Of a DNA stretch of 64,000 bases, positions 19,441 through 28,524 are shown piece by piece. The notes under the pieces are model-generated. The model made no database searches and was not told where the DNA came from. It worked only from the letters and a program-made list of their open reading frames with translations. The DNA is taken from assembly GCA_024274705.1 (NCBI GenBank), contig JAJSAL010000141.1, positions 35,970 to 99,969 on the forward strand, in the 5' to 3' direction. Within the stretch, counting starts at the first letter, position 1. The number at the start of each line of letters is the position of its first letter. Origin of the DNA: Spirochaetota bacterium (lineage in GTDB: Bacteria > Spirochaetota > Spirochaetia > SPDA01 > JAJSAL01). The translations under genes were made by a program, and so were the position numbers.

Positions 19441-19875
19441 TTACACCAGCGGATTTCTCACAGGGAGAGCCGGGAACCGGGAAAAGTCCCTGTCTGCAGA
19501 CCAGAGTTCGTCGATGCCGTGGGAAAGACAGATAGCGGCTACCCTTGCGTAATGAACCTGGGGACCCGCGATATTCCCCACCCGGAGTAATTCCTCAAAC
19601 CGCTTCCAGTATAACGTATCGAATTCACCGATTAAATGCAGATCAGGACATTCCAGCCAGGTGTGGACCTGGAGAATTACGTGTTCCAGTGGCGTTGGCG
19701 GTTTATAAATCCGGGGATGAGTCACGATAGCTACGAATTCATGGATACATGGCCAGGGAATGGCCCACGCTTTCCCGGATTCGGCAAGTGCTGCAACCGA
19801 TTCAGCTGCAGCCCTATAGAAAGATGAATCCTCCCGGTGGGAGTACACCAGGATATTCGTATCAACCGCGATCAT
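19441..19875 (-). CDS. vapC: PIN-domain ribonuclease toxin (VapC family)
   Basis: A 144-residue PIN-domain protein with the expected acidic residues: D5 and N7 in MIAVDTNILVY, a mid-protein Glu in PCIHEFVAIV, and a late Asp pair in ELWSADRDFSRFP. VapC toxins cleave tRNA or rRNA and are held in check by the cognate VapB. The start overlaps the antitoxin stop by 4 bp (ATGA), typical of TA operons. An IS element inserted a few bases past its stop codon, leaving the coding sequence intact. Confidence 0.9.
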   Translation of the reverse strand: MIAVDTNILVYSHREDSSFYRAAAESVAALAESGKAWAIPWPCIHEFVAIVTHPRIYKPPTPLEHVILQVHTWLECPDLHLIGEFDTLYWKRFEELLRVGNIAGPQVHYARVAAICLSHGIDELWSADRDFSRFPALPVRNPLV

Positions 19876-20120
19876 CCACCTCTGCCTTCATACACAAGGG
19901 AACGGATTGTTTCCCATTTTCCTTCCTGGATCCCTTCACACACCCCGTTCCCTTTAAAAGGATGGTTCTCGTATCGATAACCGGAAACTTTCTGTTCCTG
20001 GTCACGAATGTACAACCTCAGTGCGGATTCTACAACCTGGCGCATGGTTGTTCCGTTACGCCGCGCCAGATCTTTCGTCTTCTTAACAACAGCATCGCTT
20101 AATTCAATAGTTGTTTTCAC
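19872..20120 (-). CDS. vapB: VapB-type antitoxin (ribbon-helix-helix)
   Basis: A small antitoxin beginning VKTTIELSDAVVKKTKDLA, a ribbon-helix-helix N-terminus, with a C-terminal toxin-binding tail rich in Gly/Glu. I choose GTG 20120 (82 residues). The longer TTG at 20147 would lie between the -35 and -10 of the promoter described separately. From GTG 20120 the mRNA would be leaderless. Its stop overlaps the vapC start, so the two are coupled. Autoregulation is expected for the family. Confidence 0.82.
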   Translation of the reverse strand: MKTTIELSDAVVKKTKDLARRNGTTMRQVVESALRLYIRDQEQKVSGYRYENHPFKGNGVCEGIQEGKWETIRSLVYEGRGG

Positions 20121-20155
20121 CTTTTCAGGATAAAATATATATGGCAATATGTCAA
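20118..20155 (-). promoter_or_regulatory. Leaderless promoter of vapBC
   Basis: TTGACA (20155-20150), a 17-bp spacer, TATCCT (20132-20127), then 6 bp to the GTG at 20120. Transcription would start at or next to the start codon. The same geometry recurs at 50892-50929. Confidence 0.65.
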
Positions 20156-20376
20156 GATAAATATGGGTGTACAGTTTTTATTGCTTGATAATTATTTACT
20201 CAACAGGAAAGCGCGATTCTTCGCGCAGGGGAGATCCCGGCAGGAGGAAGCCGGCATTACCATTCTTCTCCCGGTCCGCCGCGGCGGATACTCTTCTCTT
20301 TATTCAGATGAACAGTTATAGTATGGATATCTGTATGTCCCATGTTTTATCCCGGGTCTCCGGAAAAGAGTAATTC

Positions 20377-21072
20377 GTGGCGGTTTCGACTCTCTATCAT
20401 CCCGATCTCCCGGTGCTTTCAAAGAAGGCTACAGAACACTTTTTCAGTGTGCTTCGATCTTTTAACCCTTCATCCGGTGCTATTATAGTTGCCCTGTCCG
20501 GGGGCAGTTCTCTTCTCGGATTTTATCAATGTATTGTCGAAGATGCGGATAATCTTCCTGATCATCTATGGAAAAAACTCACCTTCTGCCTTGCCGATGA
20601 GCGGATGGTACCGAAAGACCACCGGGATTCCAATTTCCGCCTTCTGGACGAAGTGTTCTTCTCGCACCTGGCAAGGAAAGGGTGTATTACAGGAGAACAG
20701 ATTCTTCCGGTTGATACGGCATCTTCTTCCCCGGCCGTAGAATATTCCCGGCTGGTTCCCGGGGTGGACATAGCGCTCCTGGGTGCGGGTCCCGATGGAC
20801 ACATTGCTTCCCTGTTCCCCCACCACCCCTCCATCGACAGCGAAGATCCGGGCTTTATCCTGGTGGAAGACGCACCCAAGCCTACTCCGCAACGTATCTC
20901 CATGTCCCCGACCATGGTGCGGAGGTGTTCCCGGGTATTCCTGTTCTTTATTTCTGAGAAAAAAAGAGAGGCCTATCGGAAATTTCTTGATCCCGCCCTT
21001 TCTTACAAAGATGTGCCGTGCAAACTAACAACCCGGGCAGCGGATACCGTGATCTGTTCCACCCTTATGTAG
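20377..21072 (+). CDS. pgl: 6-phosphogluconolactonase
   Basis: Hydrolyses 6-phosphogluconolactone in the oxidative pentose phosphate pathway (cytosol). It is 231 residues with NagB/pgl-fold landmarks: VALSGGSSLLGFY, the CLADERMVPKDHRDSNF stretch with catalytic residues, and GAGPDGHIASLFP. It starts at GTG 20377 behind GGAAAAGAG. It is a stand-alone gene; no zwf or gnd is adjacent. It converges on the lyxose-isomerase-like gene with 20 bp between them. Confidence 0.92.
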   Translation: MAVSTLYHPDLPVLSKKATEHFFSVLRSFNPSSGAIIVALSGGSSLLGFYQCIVEDADNLPDHLWKKLTFCLADERMVPKDHRDSNFRLLDEVFFSHLARKGCITGEQILPVDTASSSPAVEYSRLVPGVDIALLGAGPDGHIASLFPHHPSIDSEDPGFILVEDAPKPTPQRISMSPTMVRRCSRVFLFFISEKKREAYRKFLDPALSYKDVPCKLTTRAADTVICSTLM

Positions 21073-21092
21073 ACAGAATAAACTGATCCTTT

Positions 21093-21638
21093 TTATCCTT
21101 CGATTTTCGTGAATCTGTTGATCAGCGGGTCGGTGAACAGATCCTGATCATCCGTACTGGTGGTTGAGAATTCCGATACTACCGCGCCTTTATCCCCGGA
21201 ACGGAACCAGTGAAGCGTATCCGGATGCAAGGTGTACTGGTCTCCCGGGTGAAGCACGATCTCGTGAAATACTGTCAGGTAATCGGAATACCCTTCCAGC
21301 CCCTGCACCTGAGGATTCGGAACCGGTTCTCCCGGAACGTAGAGATACACCGTGCCATACCTGCACCTGAAGGTTTCTTCCTTTCCCGGGACTCCGTCTT
21401 TCGTCGGGTGCCGGTGCTCCGGGCAGGTCTGATACGGGAAGAGGACCAGCTCTTTCGCACACACCCTTTCGGTATTCACATACACCAGTACCTGCAGACC
21501 CATTTTGTACAGATCACCGAAACCGAAATCCGCAACTTCGAGGTTTTCTTTTTCTTGTTTGGTAAGTGCTATGCCCGCTTTTTCGAAATAACCGATCGCC
21601 CGGAGCTGTGCTTTTTCAAACTCTTTTCCTGAAATCAC
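21093..21638 (-). CDS. D-lyxose ketol-isomerase family protein
   Basis: A 181-residue cupin of the D-lyxose isomerase family (PF07385), which interconverts D-lyxose/D-xylulose and D-mannose/D-fructose. Metal ligands are visible: the two His of CPEHRHP, Glu in KEETFRCRYG, and a later His in DTLHWF. The start is GTG 21638 with GGAGG seven bases upstream. It is the last gene of the GntR-controlled sugar operon, 25 bp after the aldolase. The exact substrate is set by the pathway and is unknown. Confidence 0.85.
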   Translation of the reverse strand: MISGKEFEKAQLRAIGYFEKAGIALTKQEKENLEVADFGFGDLYKMGLQVLVYVNTERVCAKELVLFPYQTCPEHRHPTKDGVPGKEETFRCRYGTVYLYVPGEPVPNPQVQGLEGYSDYLTVFHEIVLHPGDQYTLHPDTLHWFRSGDKGAVVSEFSTTSTDDQDLFTDPLINRFTKIEG

Positions 21639-21663
21639 TGCAATACCTCCATACCGGCGGTGA

Positions 21664-22578
21664 TCAAGTAAAAAGGGACGCTTTTTTTATACTTCCGAAG
21701 AGGTTCATCATCCGGATAACTTCTCCTGTAATGGCTCTCCGGGCAAATACCAGCATATCCATCTCTCCGCCTTTACTGGTTACATCATTCGGATCAAGAG
21801 TATCAACTTCCCGGGACAAATAGTAACCTTTGAGTGCATCGATAAACGTACGCCGTAATATGGTGCCTACATTCACTTTTGCGATTCCCAGCTTGATTGC
21901 TTCCTTAAGGTCATGTTCATCCACGCCGGTACCGCCGTGAAGAACCAGCGGTACCGAAACTTTTTTAGAAAGGGTTTCCACAAGATCCATATACAGACTG
22001 GATTTTTTCTGTCCTTCCAACATGTGTACATTTCCCACAGCAATAGCCAGTGCATCAACATCGGTCTGACGGACAAAATCCTCAGCCTCATCGGGATCGG
22101 TATTCTCACCGGCGGTCATCGTATTTGTGGCCATATCCACGGCAGGAAGGAGACCGATTTCCGCTTCCACCTCAGCATCCTGGGCATGGGCAATCCCCAC
22201 AAGGTATTTGTTTACTTCGATGGATTCTTCGAAAGTACAGCTTTCGTGATCATGCATGATCACATTGAATCCTGCTTTAAGGGCTTTTACCAGGAGAGGT
22301 ACATTGTCGGCTTCGTTGAAGATGAATGCAACCGGAACATTTGCGTGGGAAGCTACCGCTCTGCCGAGGCCTGCATAATAATAGATATTTTCCGTGACGA
22401 TCCTGTCTTCATGGCCGATAAATCCCCCGTTGAATCCTATAATAACCGGAGATTCCATCTGTTCCGCAGCATCAATCACTCCCAGCATGGACTCCATATT
22501 CCAGGACTCAAAATACCCGACTGCGTATGCGTGCTGACGTGCGTGTGTCAGAAGTCTGCTCATTGGTACCAGTGCCAT
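21664..22578 (-). CDS. Class II aldolase (FbaA/GatY/KbaY superfamily), diverged active site
   Basis: A 304-residue protein with the overall class II fructose/tagatose-bisphosphate aldolase pattern: the VEAEIGLLPA motif, LVLHGGTGVDEHDL and IKLGIAKVNVGT. The usual LDHG zinc/catalytic segment is replaced: where family members have HLDHGSS, this protein has IFNEADN, and the later IDGSHLPFEEN position reads MHDHESCTFEES. The metal site is therefore probably altered and the substrate may differ from the classic bisphosphates. It starts at ATG 22578 behind GGAGGAG. It sits between the UroD-like gene and the lyxose-isomerase-like gene in one operon. Confidence 0.82.
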   Translation of the reverse strand: MALVPMSRLLTHARQHAYAVGYFESWNMESMLGVIDAAEQMESPVIIGFNGGFIGHEDRIVTENIYYYAGLGRAVASHANVPVAFIFNEADNVPLLVKALKAGFNVIMHDHESCTFEESIEVNKYLVGIAHAQDAEVEAEIGLLPAVDMATNTMTAGENTDPDEAEDFVRQTDVDALAIAVGNVHMLEGQKKSSLYMDLVETLSKKVSVPLVLHGGTGVDEHDLKEAIKLGIAKVNVGTILRRTFIDALKGYYLSREVDTLDPNDVTSKGGEMDMLVFARRAITGEVIRMMNLFGSIKKASLFT

Positions 22579-22596
22579 TTATTCTCCTCCTCGCTA

Positions 22597-23754
22597 TCAA
22601 CATGAATCAATAAGATCATTCAGGCCGGACCGGTAATAACGGAAATTGTCCCAGCACGAATCGTCAGGAACATGGTGGTCAGCGTGGGGTATGTACCCCC
22701 GGGACTGCAGTAATATCCCAATCAGTTCGAGCTCCTCGTCTATGTCTCCTTTGCTTCGGTTCGTCATAAATACCCGTTTATCTACAGCACCGAGCATTTG
22801 AAGATCAGGATAACCCTCCCTGATGGCAAGGACATCATTTCCGGCCTGACGTTCAAAAGGGAATAACCCTGTCACCCCCAGTTCAACCCACAACGGGAGA
22901 AGGTCTTCGATATATCCGTCACTGTCTACATGGATATTCCCAATGCCGAACTGCCGGAAATAATCAATGATCCTGAGATAATACTGGCTCATAAACTCCC
23001 TGAACATCTCTTTCGATATGAGTGACCCGGTTTTGCCTGCCATGTCTTCCCAGATGAGTACACAGTCGGGCCGGACCTCCTGCAGAATCTCCGCCCAGTA
23101 CTCCATCACGTAAGACAGGAAAAAATCATTTAGATCCTTAATCAGCCGGGGATCATCATACATCATCAGGTACAATTCCGAAGTCCCGATGAGGTGCCTG
23201 GGAAAACCGAAAAATCCGAAGGGGAACCCCCCGAGACGGACCGGGAAATCCCTGTTTTTCAATGTTTCTTTCAGCGTATTCCAGCCAGAAGGGAGTCGCC
23301 TGGAAAAATCATTATCATAATGCTCTTTATATGCTTCGAAATCCTTTCTGTTTTTTATGGGAAATTCGATATCAAACGGCGGAGATGTACCTGTCTTTCT
23401 CTCTTTCCTGGTTATCCCGTAGGAATCTTTTATAATCCGGTACTCTTCACGGTCTTCAAGTATTTCCACATCCCATAAAGGGCTGAGATCGAAGGGAAAT
23501 TTCGAAGGGTACGGATCGAGATGAAGGTGTTCCCGTACATTTCTATCGATGACGGTACTTCCCGAAGGGTCGATCTCCGCTCCACCTGAAATGGTTCCGT
23601 TGTCCATGAGACCTTCAGGTAATGCCTCGGTTACGGGCAATCCTTCAGCGATAAACCGTTTCACCGTTGTAGTCCAGTATCCGAATTCCGCTTTTAATGC
23701 AGAAACGCCGGGGTCAAAACGCATATTTGCCAGGAAACGTTCCCTTGGTGTCAT
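22597..23754 (-). CDS. UroD/MtaA-superfamily protein (operon A), atypical metal ligands
   Basis: A 385-residue protein of the uroporphyrinogen decarboxylase/MtaA methyltransferase superfamily, starting MTPRERFLANM as usual. Corrinoid methyltransferases of this fold bind zinc with a His-x-Cys pair and a late Cys. Here the pair is HVDSDG (Cys replaced by Asp) and the late segment is IPHADHHVPDDS, with no Cys in the usual place. It is therefore unlikely to be a classical methylcobalamin:CoM methyltransferase. Genuine haem-pathway UroD is also unlikely in this operon. Its ATG overlaps the kinase stop by 4 bp, so it is firmly part of the sugar operon. Confidence 0.82.
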   Translation of the reverse strand: MTPRERFLANMRFDPGVSALKAEFGYWTTTVKRFIAEGLPVTEALPEGLMDNGTISGGAEIDPSGSTVIDRNVREHLHLDPYPSKFPFDLSPLWDVEILEDREEYRIIKDSYGITRKERKTGTSPPFDIEFPIKNRKDFEAYKEHYDNDFSRRLPSGWNTLKETLKNRDFPVRLGGFPFGFFGFPRHLIGTSELYLMMYDDPRLIKDLNDFFLSYVMEYWAEILQEVRPDCVLIWEDMAGKTGSLISKEMFREFMSQYYLRIIDYFRQFGIGNIHVDSDGYIEDLLPLWVELGVTGLFPFERQAGNDVLAIREGYPDLQMLGAVDKRVFMTNRSKGDIDEELELIGILLQSRGYIPHADHHVPDDSCWDNFRYYRSGLNDLIDSC

Positions 23755-25286
23755 TGCCCCTCCTGGTGTGCAAGCGCTTTGTAGATTTCTTTCAGTGACG
23801 GAAAGAGATTCTCATATATCCGGATATATTTTTCATACACTTTGCCTCCACCTTTCTCCGGCTGCACCACTGCCTTAGGAGAGGAAAAACGGCAGGTTAC
23901 CGATTCTATGTCCTTGAATATTCCGGCACTATAACCGCCTACCAGGGCGGCACCCAGGGTCGCCAGATCGCTCCTTACAAGGTTCACGTACCGTGACTGA
24001 AGCACATCTGCTTTAATCTGCATCCAGAACAAACTCTCGGCCCCGCTTCCGATGGCAGTCACGATTGGGAAGTCGATGCCGGGAACCAGGGACTGGATAA
24101 TCTGTTTGGTAAGATAATGGTCGTATGCAATGGACTCCAGGAGAGCCCTGTAGAAATGATAGGGCGTGTGGGCCCAGGTGTGGCCGATAAAAAGCCCCCG
24201 TACATTGGGATCCGGCGGGAAAAACCGCCCCTGCAGATAATTGATGGAAACAAGCCCATCCGATCCCGGGGGGATAGCCGCCGCCTTTTCATCGAGATAG
24301 GCATAGATACTCTCCCCTCTCTGCCTGCACCGCTTAAGTTCATCCCTGAAAAACTGTTCTATAAACCAGTTGTGGGTCCTGCCCCCAAGCACTACGGAAA
24401 TAAGATAATACGTGTTTCCCATGGCGGATTTCATGGTGGCCAGAGTCTTATACTCTTTGTCCACGGTATATGAATCCACACTGGCTCCAAGAATACAAGC
24501 AGTACCGGCGACATCCACCATATGTCCCGCCTTGCATATTCCTGCCCCGGTGAAACCGGCTATCTGGTCCCCGCATCCGGCGGCGATGGGAATGCCTTCA
24601 GGCAGACCGGTGTCCTCTCTTCCCCTTTTGCAGATAGTTCCGATAACATCCGTGGATGCTGCAATTCGCGGGAGTTTCCGGACATCCACCTCCATCAGGC
24701 TGCAGAGTTCTTCAGACCACCTGCTCTCCTGCAGATCCGCCAACCCGGAAAAACAGATGAATGTTTCATCCATGTACGCCTGATCACCTGAAAGTCCGGC
24801 GAGCTTTCCCGCAACGAATCCGGAAGGCTGAATAAACTTATGAATTTCCTTCCACTCATCCTTCTTTTTCCAGTAGAGAATTTTATTGCCGAACGTGGAA
24901 ATCGAACCGTTTTTCTCGAGAATCAAGTCACCGAAGTTCTCATGCATCCAAATGTTTTCCGAGGCACTCCGGTTGTCCAGGGGGGTATCGTAATAGATTA
25001 CCGGATCGAAGTGTTTATCCACGGCCATGATGCCCCCCATCTGGCTGTCTATTCCGATGGAAACGATGTTCTGCCTGTCGATGGCAGATTCGGCAAGGCA
25101 CTTCCTTATCAGTTCGCAGGAGAAGGTGTAAAAATCCCGGGCATCCTGTTCAGCTTCTCCGGACCGGGGGTAGGATATGATCATCTCTTTTTGCCCTTCA
25201 GCTATCACATTCCCTTCCCCGCCATAGATCACACATTTTGCCATGGTCGTCCCTAAGTCAATGCCGATGAAGTACTGATCAGACAT
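23751..25286 (-). CDS. FGGY-family carbohydrate kinase (xylulokinase-like)
   Basis: A 511-residue sugar kinase. It shows the N-terminal phosphate-1 motif FIGIDLGTTMAKCVIYG and the FGGY region AGCGDQIAGFTGAGI followed by VDVAGTACILG, plus the adenosine-binding IGSGAESLFWMQIKAD. The family phosphorylates ketoses such as xylulose, fuculose, ribulose and rhamnulose. It lies 3 bp downstream of the isomerase and overlaps the UroD-like gene by 4 bp, so it most likely phosphorylates the ketose made by that isomerase. Start ATG 25286 behind GGGGAGG. Confidence 0.93.
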   Translation of the reverse strand: MSDQYFIGIDLGTTMAKCVIYGGEGNVIAEGQKEMIISYPRSGEAEQDARDFYTFSCELIRKCLAESAIDRQNIVSIGIDSQMGGIMAVDKHFDPVIYYDTPLDNRSASENIWMHENFGDLILEKNGSISTFGNKILYWKKKDEWKEIHKFIQPSGFVAGKLAGLSGDQAYMDETFICFSGLADLQESRWSEELCSLMEVDVRKLPRIAASTDVIGTICKRGREDTGLPEGIPIAAGCGDQIAGFTGAGICKAGHMVDVAGTACILGASVDSYTVDKEYKTLATMKSAMGNTYYLISVVLGGRTHNWFIEQFFRDELKRCRQRGESIYAYLDEKAAAIPPGSDGLVSINYLQGRFFPPDPNVRGLFIGHTWAHTPYHFYRALLESIAYDHYLTKQIIQSLVPGIDFPIVTAIGSGAESLFWMQIKADVLQSRYVNLVRSDLATLGAALVGGYSAGIFKDIESVTCRFSSPKAVVQPEKGGGKVYEKYIRIYENLFPSLKEIYKALAHQEGQ

Positions 25287-25289
25287 CCA

Positions 25290-26831
25290 TCAACCTCCCC
25301 GCTTCCGTATTTCCCGGTAAAACGTTTCCATGGAATCATCCGAATCGAGCCGGATTACCGGTATGTTCCACTCTCCGCATGCCGTTTCTATTTCTTCCGT
25401 CACATCACCTAGGGTGGCATGAAGATGATTCGCCCCGTATATCCTGACGAAGTTTTCCCCCTTGACACCCAGGTCGACGACTACCTTACCCCAGGTGCCC
25501 CCGAGATGGGTCCTTACCGTCTTACCCAGCCGTTGGGTAAGAAACTCTTCGGAATCCAGTTCTCTCCCCTTCCCGGCCTGCATGTAATAGCGGCCGTTTA
25601 TCCGGGTAAGACGGGCAACGGTAACTACCGGAGCAGGGACACCGAAATAATGAAAAGCCGCCCCGGATTTACCGTGAATATTCGCTGCAGCCTCTACCCT
25701 TGTTAATGCTTCTGCTGCTTTTCCGCTGTTTGCCGCCCAGAACACGGAACCGGCACCGCAGTTGGCAAATTCGATGTGATCATCCCCGACGGAGACCAGG
25801 TCTCCGAATGCCGGAGGTACATCCGGATTAAGAACATGCAGCATCATGCCGGTCAGCAGCCCCTTTATATCGCCTTCGCACACCGTGGGATAGATTCGCT
25901 GCGGCCCCTCTTCGTTTTCCGGAAACGGGAGGAACGCCGGCAGCATGCATGGGTTAACTCCGTATTCCCCATAGATTTCCGGCTGACACTTGATAGACAC
26001 ACCCCGGATGTTTTCATCGGCCAATTCATCCAGCCTGTCCCTGGCAGCCAGCAGGAGGGCAGCCTGTTGCAACAGCGCTTCGGAGGTAACCATGATATCG
26101 TCATAGACAATAGTCAGTCCCATGCGTTTAAGCCAGGAAAAATACGTATCCAGTCTTTCTGACTGCTCCAGCCGGATCCGTTCCGCCCGGCTCACAAGGA
26201 TATACTGGTCCTCCTGCAGCACATCCCTCACCATAAAGCTCTTCAGTTTATTCACATCATCCTGGAGATGATCCATGTGTACGGCGTAGGTACCGCCCCA
26301 GAGCATGAGAGCGCTCTCCCTCATCCTTGCCGCAGCAGCAATGCCCCGGGCCCACCGGATCAGGCTCATCTTGTTGCCGAAGCTCCGCTGGTGCCTGAGG
26401 GCATATCTGTTCACGCTCCATTCCATCAAGCTTGCACAGGTGGCCGTAAACTGGGACAGAGAACCTGCCATCGGATCATTTTCGGTGTAATACATCAAAG
26501 GGCGTGGAAATTTCCGGATGAATTCCTTGATGAGCATCGGCGGGGACCAGGTCCATGCTCCGATGATCACCGCATCCACTTCTTCCTGTTTCAGCATCTG
26601 TACGACATCGCCTACTTCACAGAGGTTTCGGATACCGTACCAGGAACGTTTTTCACTCTTCAGGGCGGATAAAGGATTTACCACGTGAACCCCCTGCCCC
26701 TGAAGAAATAAGGACAGCTCTTCCTGCTTCGCTTCCAGGTGACGCTCCACGGTATCCGAAGAAATACCTTCATCCCGTGCATCGGTAAAGGTGAGAACCG
26801 CCACCCTGGGCCTGAAAAAATCAATCATCAT
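25290..26831 (-). CDS. L-fucose/L-arabinose isomerase-family protein
   Basis: A 513-residue protein of the FucI/AraA-like isomerase fold. The N-terminal half has the Rossmann-like ligand domain (VDAVIIGAWTWSPPML, LMYYTENDP). The C-terminal half has the catalytic-domain pattern, with Glu/Asp-rich TVCEGDIKGLLTGMM, FANCGAGSVFW and the late His in GANHLHATLGD. It differs clearly from the FucI at 8180. It probably isomerises an imported aldose for the FGGY kinase next to it. The start is ATG 26831; a palindromic operator-like site lies 14 bp upstream, which suggests an internal regulated promoter inside the operon. Confidence 0.83.
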   Translation of the reverse strand: MMIDFFRPRVAVLTFTDARDEGISSDTVERHLEAKQEELSLFLQGQGVHVVNPLSALKSEKRSWYGIRNLCEVGDVVQMLKQEEVDAVIIGAWTWSPPMLIKEFIRKFPRPLMYYTENDPMAGSLSQFTATCASLMEWSVNRYALRHQRSFGNKMSLIRWARGIAAAARMRESALMLWGGTYAVHMDHLQDDVNKLKSFMVRDVLQEDQYILVSRAERIRLEQSERLDTYFSWLKRMGLTIVYDDIMVTSEALLQQAALLLAARDRLDELADENIRGVSIKCQPEIYGEYGVNPCMLPAFLPFPENEEGPQRIYPTVCEGDIKGLLTGMMLHVLNPDVPPAFGDLVSVGDDHIEFANCGAGSVFWAANSGKAAEALTRVEAAANIHGKSGAAFHYFGVPAPVVTVARLTRINGRYYMQAGKGRELDSEEFLTQRLGKTVRTHLGGTWGKVVVDLGVKGENFVRIYGANHLHATLGDVTEEIETACGEWNIPVIRLDSDDSMETFYREIRKRGG

Positions 26832-26844
26832 TATACCTTATATA

Positions 26845-26858
26845 TTATAATATTATAA
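26845..26858. promoter_or_regulatory. Candidate GntR operator, internal site
   Basis: TTATAATATTATAA is a perfect 14-bp palindrome in the gap between gntR and the isomerase. The identical core occurs at 30837-30850 in the divergent control region of the same operon. Sharing a 14-bp palindrome at two control points suggests a binding site for the operon's own GntR regulator; the AT-rich composition means chance cannot be ignored. Confidence 0.55.
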
Positions 26859-26904
26859 AATTTAACATTCTGTTCATACGACTCCCCATCGCCGCTTCTC
26901 ATTA

Positions 26905-27651
26905 TCACGTTCCCGATAGCTCGATGGTAAATTTAACCCGGTCCCCCCGGTAAAAAGAAGTTACAAAATAAACTGTCCTGCCGCTTGTGGTAAATGCGGT
27001 GTGCTCCACATAGAGAAGGAGGGCCTCCTTGTGAATGCCCAGAAGGTGCGAGACATATTCATCGGACATCTTTGGTTCGATGGATTCCACGGCTTTCGTA
27101 AGGAGAACATGGTAATCATTCGCAAGAATATCATTTAAAGGAATATTGGAAAGATCCTTTAAATGAAGATCAGTATACGAATCGGCACAGATCCAGATCA
27201 CTTCCAGCATGAGGGGTTCTGAATCCCCCAGCCGGAGACGCTCGATCCTGGTTACCTGGTCTCCCTCTTTAAGATCAAGATGTCCTGCTATATGACTGTC
27301 GCAATTCATCGTTTCCACCCGCAGGATACGGGATGCAGGCTTCAAACCATTCTGCACAGCCCAGCGGGTAAAACTGAAAAACCGGTTGAGCTTCTGTTCC
27401 AGCTTCTGCCTTGTTACGAATGTACCTTTTCCAGGCGTCCTGGATAGTTTTCCGTCCTGCACCAGGATCCGGATCGCTTCCCTGACAGTTATATTGCTGA
27501 CGTCGTATTCCTTACACAATTCCACTTCGGTTGGAATCATGGTATCTTCCGGCCAGACACCGTCTTCGATTTTCTGCAGAAGCTGTTCATGTATTTGCAG
27601 GTAAAGAGGAACACCAGATTTCTTTTTTACATTAGATCCTTTCACATGCAT
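26905..27651 (-). CDS. GntR-family (HutC/UTRA) transcriptional regulator
   Basis: A winged helix-turn-helix regulator with the N-terminal GntR domain (PLYLQIHEQLLQKIEDG, then CKEYDVSNITVREAIRIL) and a C-terminal UTRA effector domain (IERLRLGDSEPLMLEV). UTRA regulators sense small sugars or sugar phosphates. ATG 27651 gives 248 residues; a TTG at 27687 would add 12 residues and cannot be excluded. It lies inside the operon, between the permeases and the isomerase. A shared palindrome upstream of the isomerase and in the binding-protein promoter region is its likely target. Confidence 0.9.
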   Translation of the reverse strand: MHVKGSNVKKKSGVPLYLQIHEQLLQKIEDGVWPEDTMIPTEVELCKEYDVSNITVREAIRILVQDGKLSRTPGKGTFVTRQKLEQKLNRFFSFTRWAVQNGLKPASRILRVETMNCDSHIAGHLDLKEGDQVTRIERLRLGDSEPLMLEVIWICADSYTDLHLKDLSNIPLNDILANDYHVLLTKAVESIEPKMSDEYVSHLLGIHKEALLLYVEHTAFTTSGRTVYFVTSFYRGDRVKFTIELSGT

Positions 27652-27705
27652 CCCCGGGTTTTGTGAAGAGTATAAAACCTGTTCCAAAGAATCAATACCA
27701 TAAGG

Positions 27706-28518
27706 TTACCCTTTTACCGCTCCGGCAGTGAGCCCTTTCACAAAAAGATCCTGTATCATCAGATAGATGACGAATATCGGGATCGAAGAAATCACCACAC
27801 CCGCGGCTACCAGCTGCCATGGTGAGTCCCACTGCCCCACAATATTTGCCATCCCGACGGGGATCGTGTAGAGGACTTTATCTTTTAAAAGGACAAGGGC
27901 CATGAGAAATTCATTCCAGTTCTGCATAAACGAAAATATGGTTACCGTGGCAATCGCAGGGGTGGAAAGGGGCAGGATTATCCTAAGAAACGTATTGATT
28001 TCTTCACTGCCGTCTATACGGGCCGCTTCGATGAGCTCCTTTGGCACGGATAAGAAAAAACCGCGGAAAATAAGGACAGCAATGGGAAGGCCGAAGGCTA
28101 TGTAGGCGAAAATGAGTGCGCTGTGAGTATTATACAATCCGAGGTTTTTCATTATCAGAAACAGAGGAATAATCACCGCGGCAGGCGGTACCATCATGCC
28201 CAGGAGGATGGCATAAAAAAAGAACTCCGATCCCCGGTACTTGAGCCTGGTAAACGCATAGGCAGCCAGAGAAGCAATACATAAGATAACCAAAACGGAA
28301 ACCACCGTAATAATGACTGAATTTAAAAACAATCCGCCGAAATTAAAGGTCTTCCAGGCAGTGATATAGTTCTCGAAATGGATTTCCCGGGTAAAAAACA
28401 TCGTAGCAAATACGTCTTTTTTACTTCGGAGTGACAGGTAAATAACCCATACAATGGGGATAAGGAACCCTATTCCTACGACATAACCGAGAACTGTACG
28501 TATTATCCTTTTGCCCAT
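27706..28518 (-). CDS. Sugar ABC transporter permease, MalG type
   Basis: A 270-residue CUT1-family inner-membrane permease with six predicted helices. The cytoplasmic EAA loop that contacts the ATPase is present (ELIEAARIDGSEEINTFLRI), and the C-terminal VKGLTAGAVKG ending is typical of MalG-type subunits. It pairs with the MalF-type subunit 6 bp upstream. No ATPase gene is in the operon, so a shared MsmK/UgpC-type ATPase encoded elsewhere probably energises it. Confidence 0.93.
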   Translation of the reverse strand: MGKRIIRTVLGYVVGIGFLIPIVWVIYLSLRSKKDVFATMFFTREIHFENYITAWKTFNFGGLFLNSVIITVVSVLVILCIASLAAYAFTRLKYRGSEFFFYAILLGMMVPPAAVIIPLFLIMKNLGLYNTHSALIFAYIAFGLPIAVLIFRGFFLSVPKELIEAARIDGSEEINTFLRIILPLSTPAIATVTIFSFMQNWNEFLMALVLLKDKVLYTIPVGMANIVGQWDSPWQLVAAGVVISSIPIFVIYLMIQDLFVKGLTAGAVKG

Positions 28519-28524
28519 ATCATC

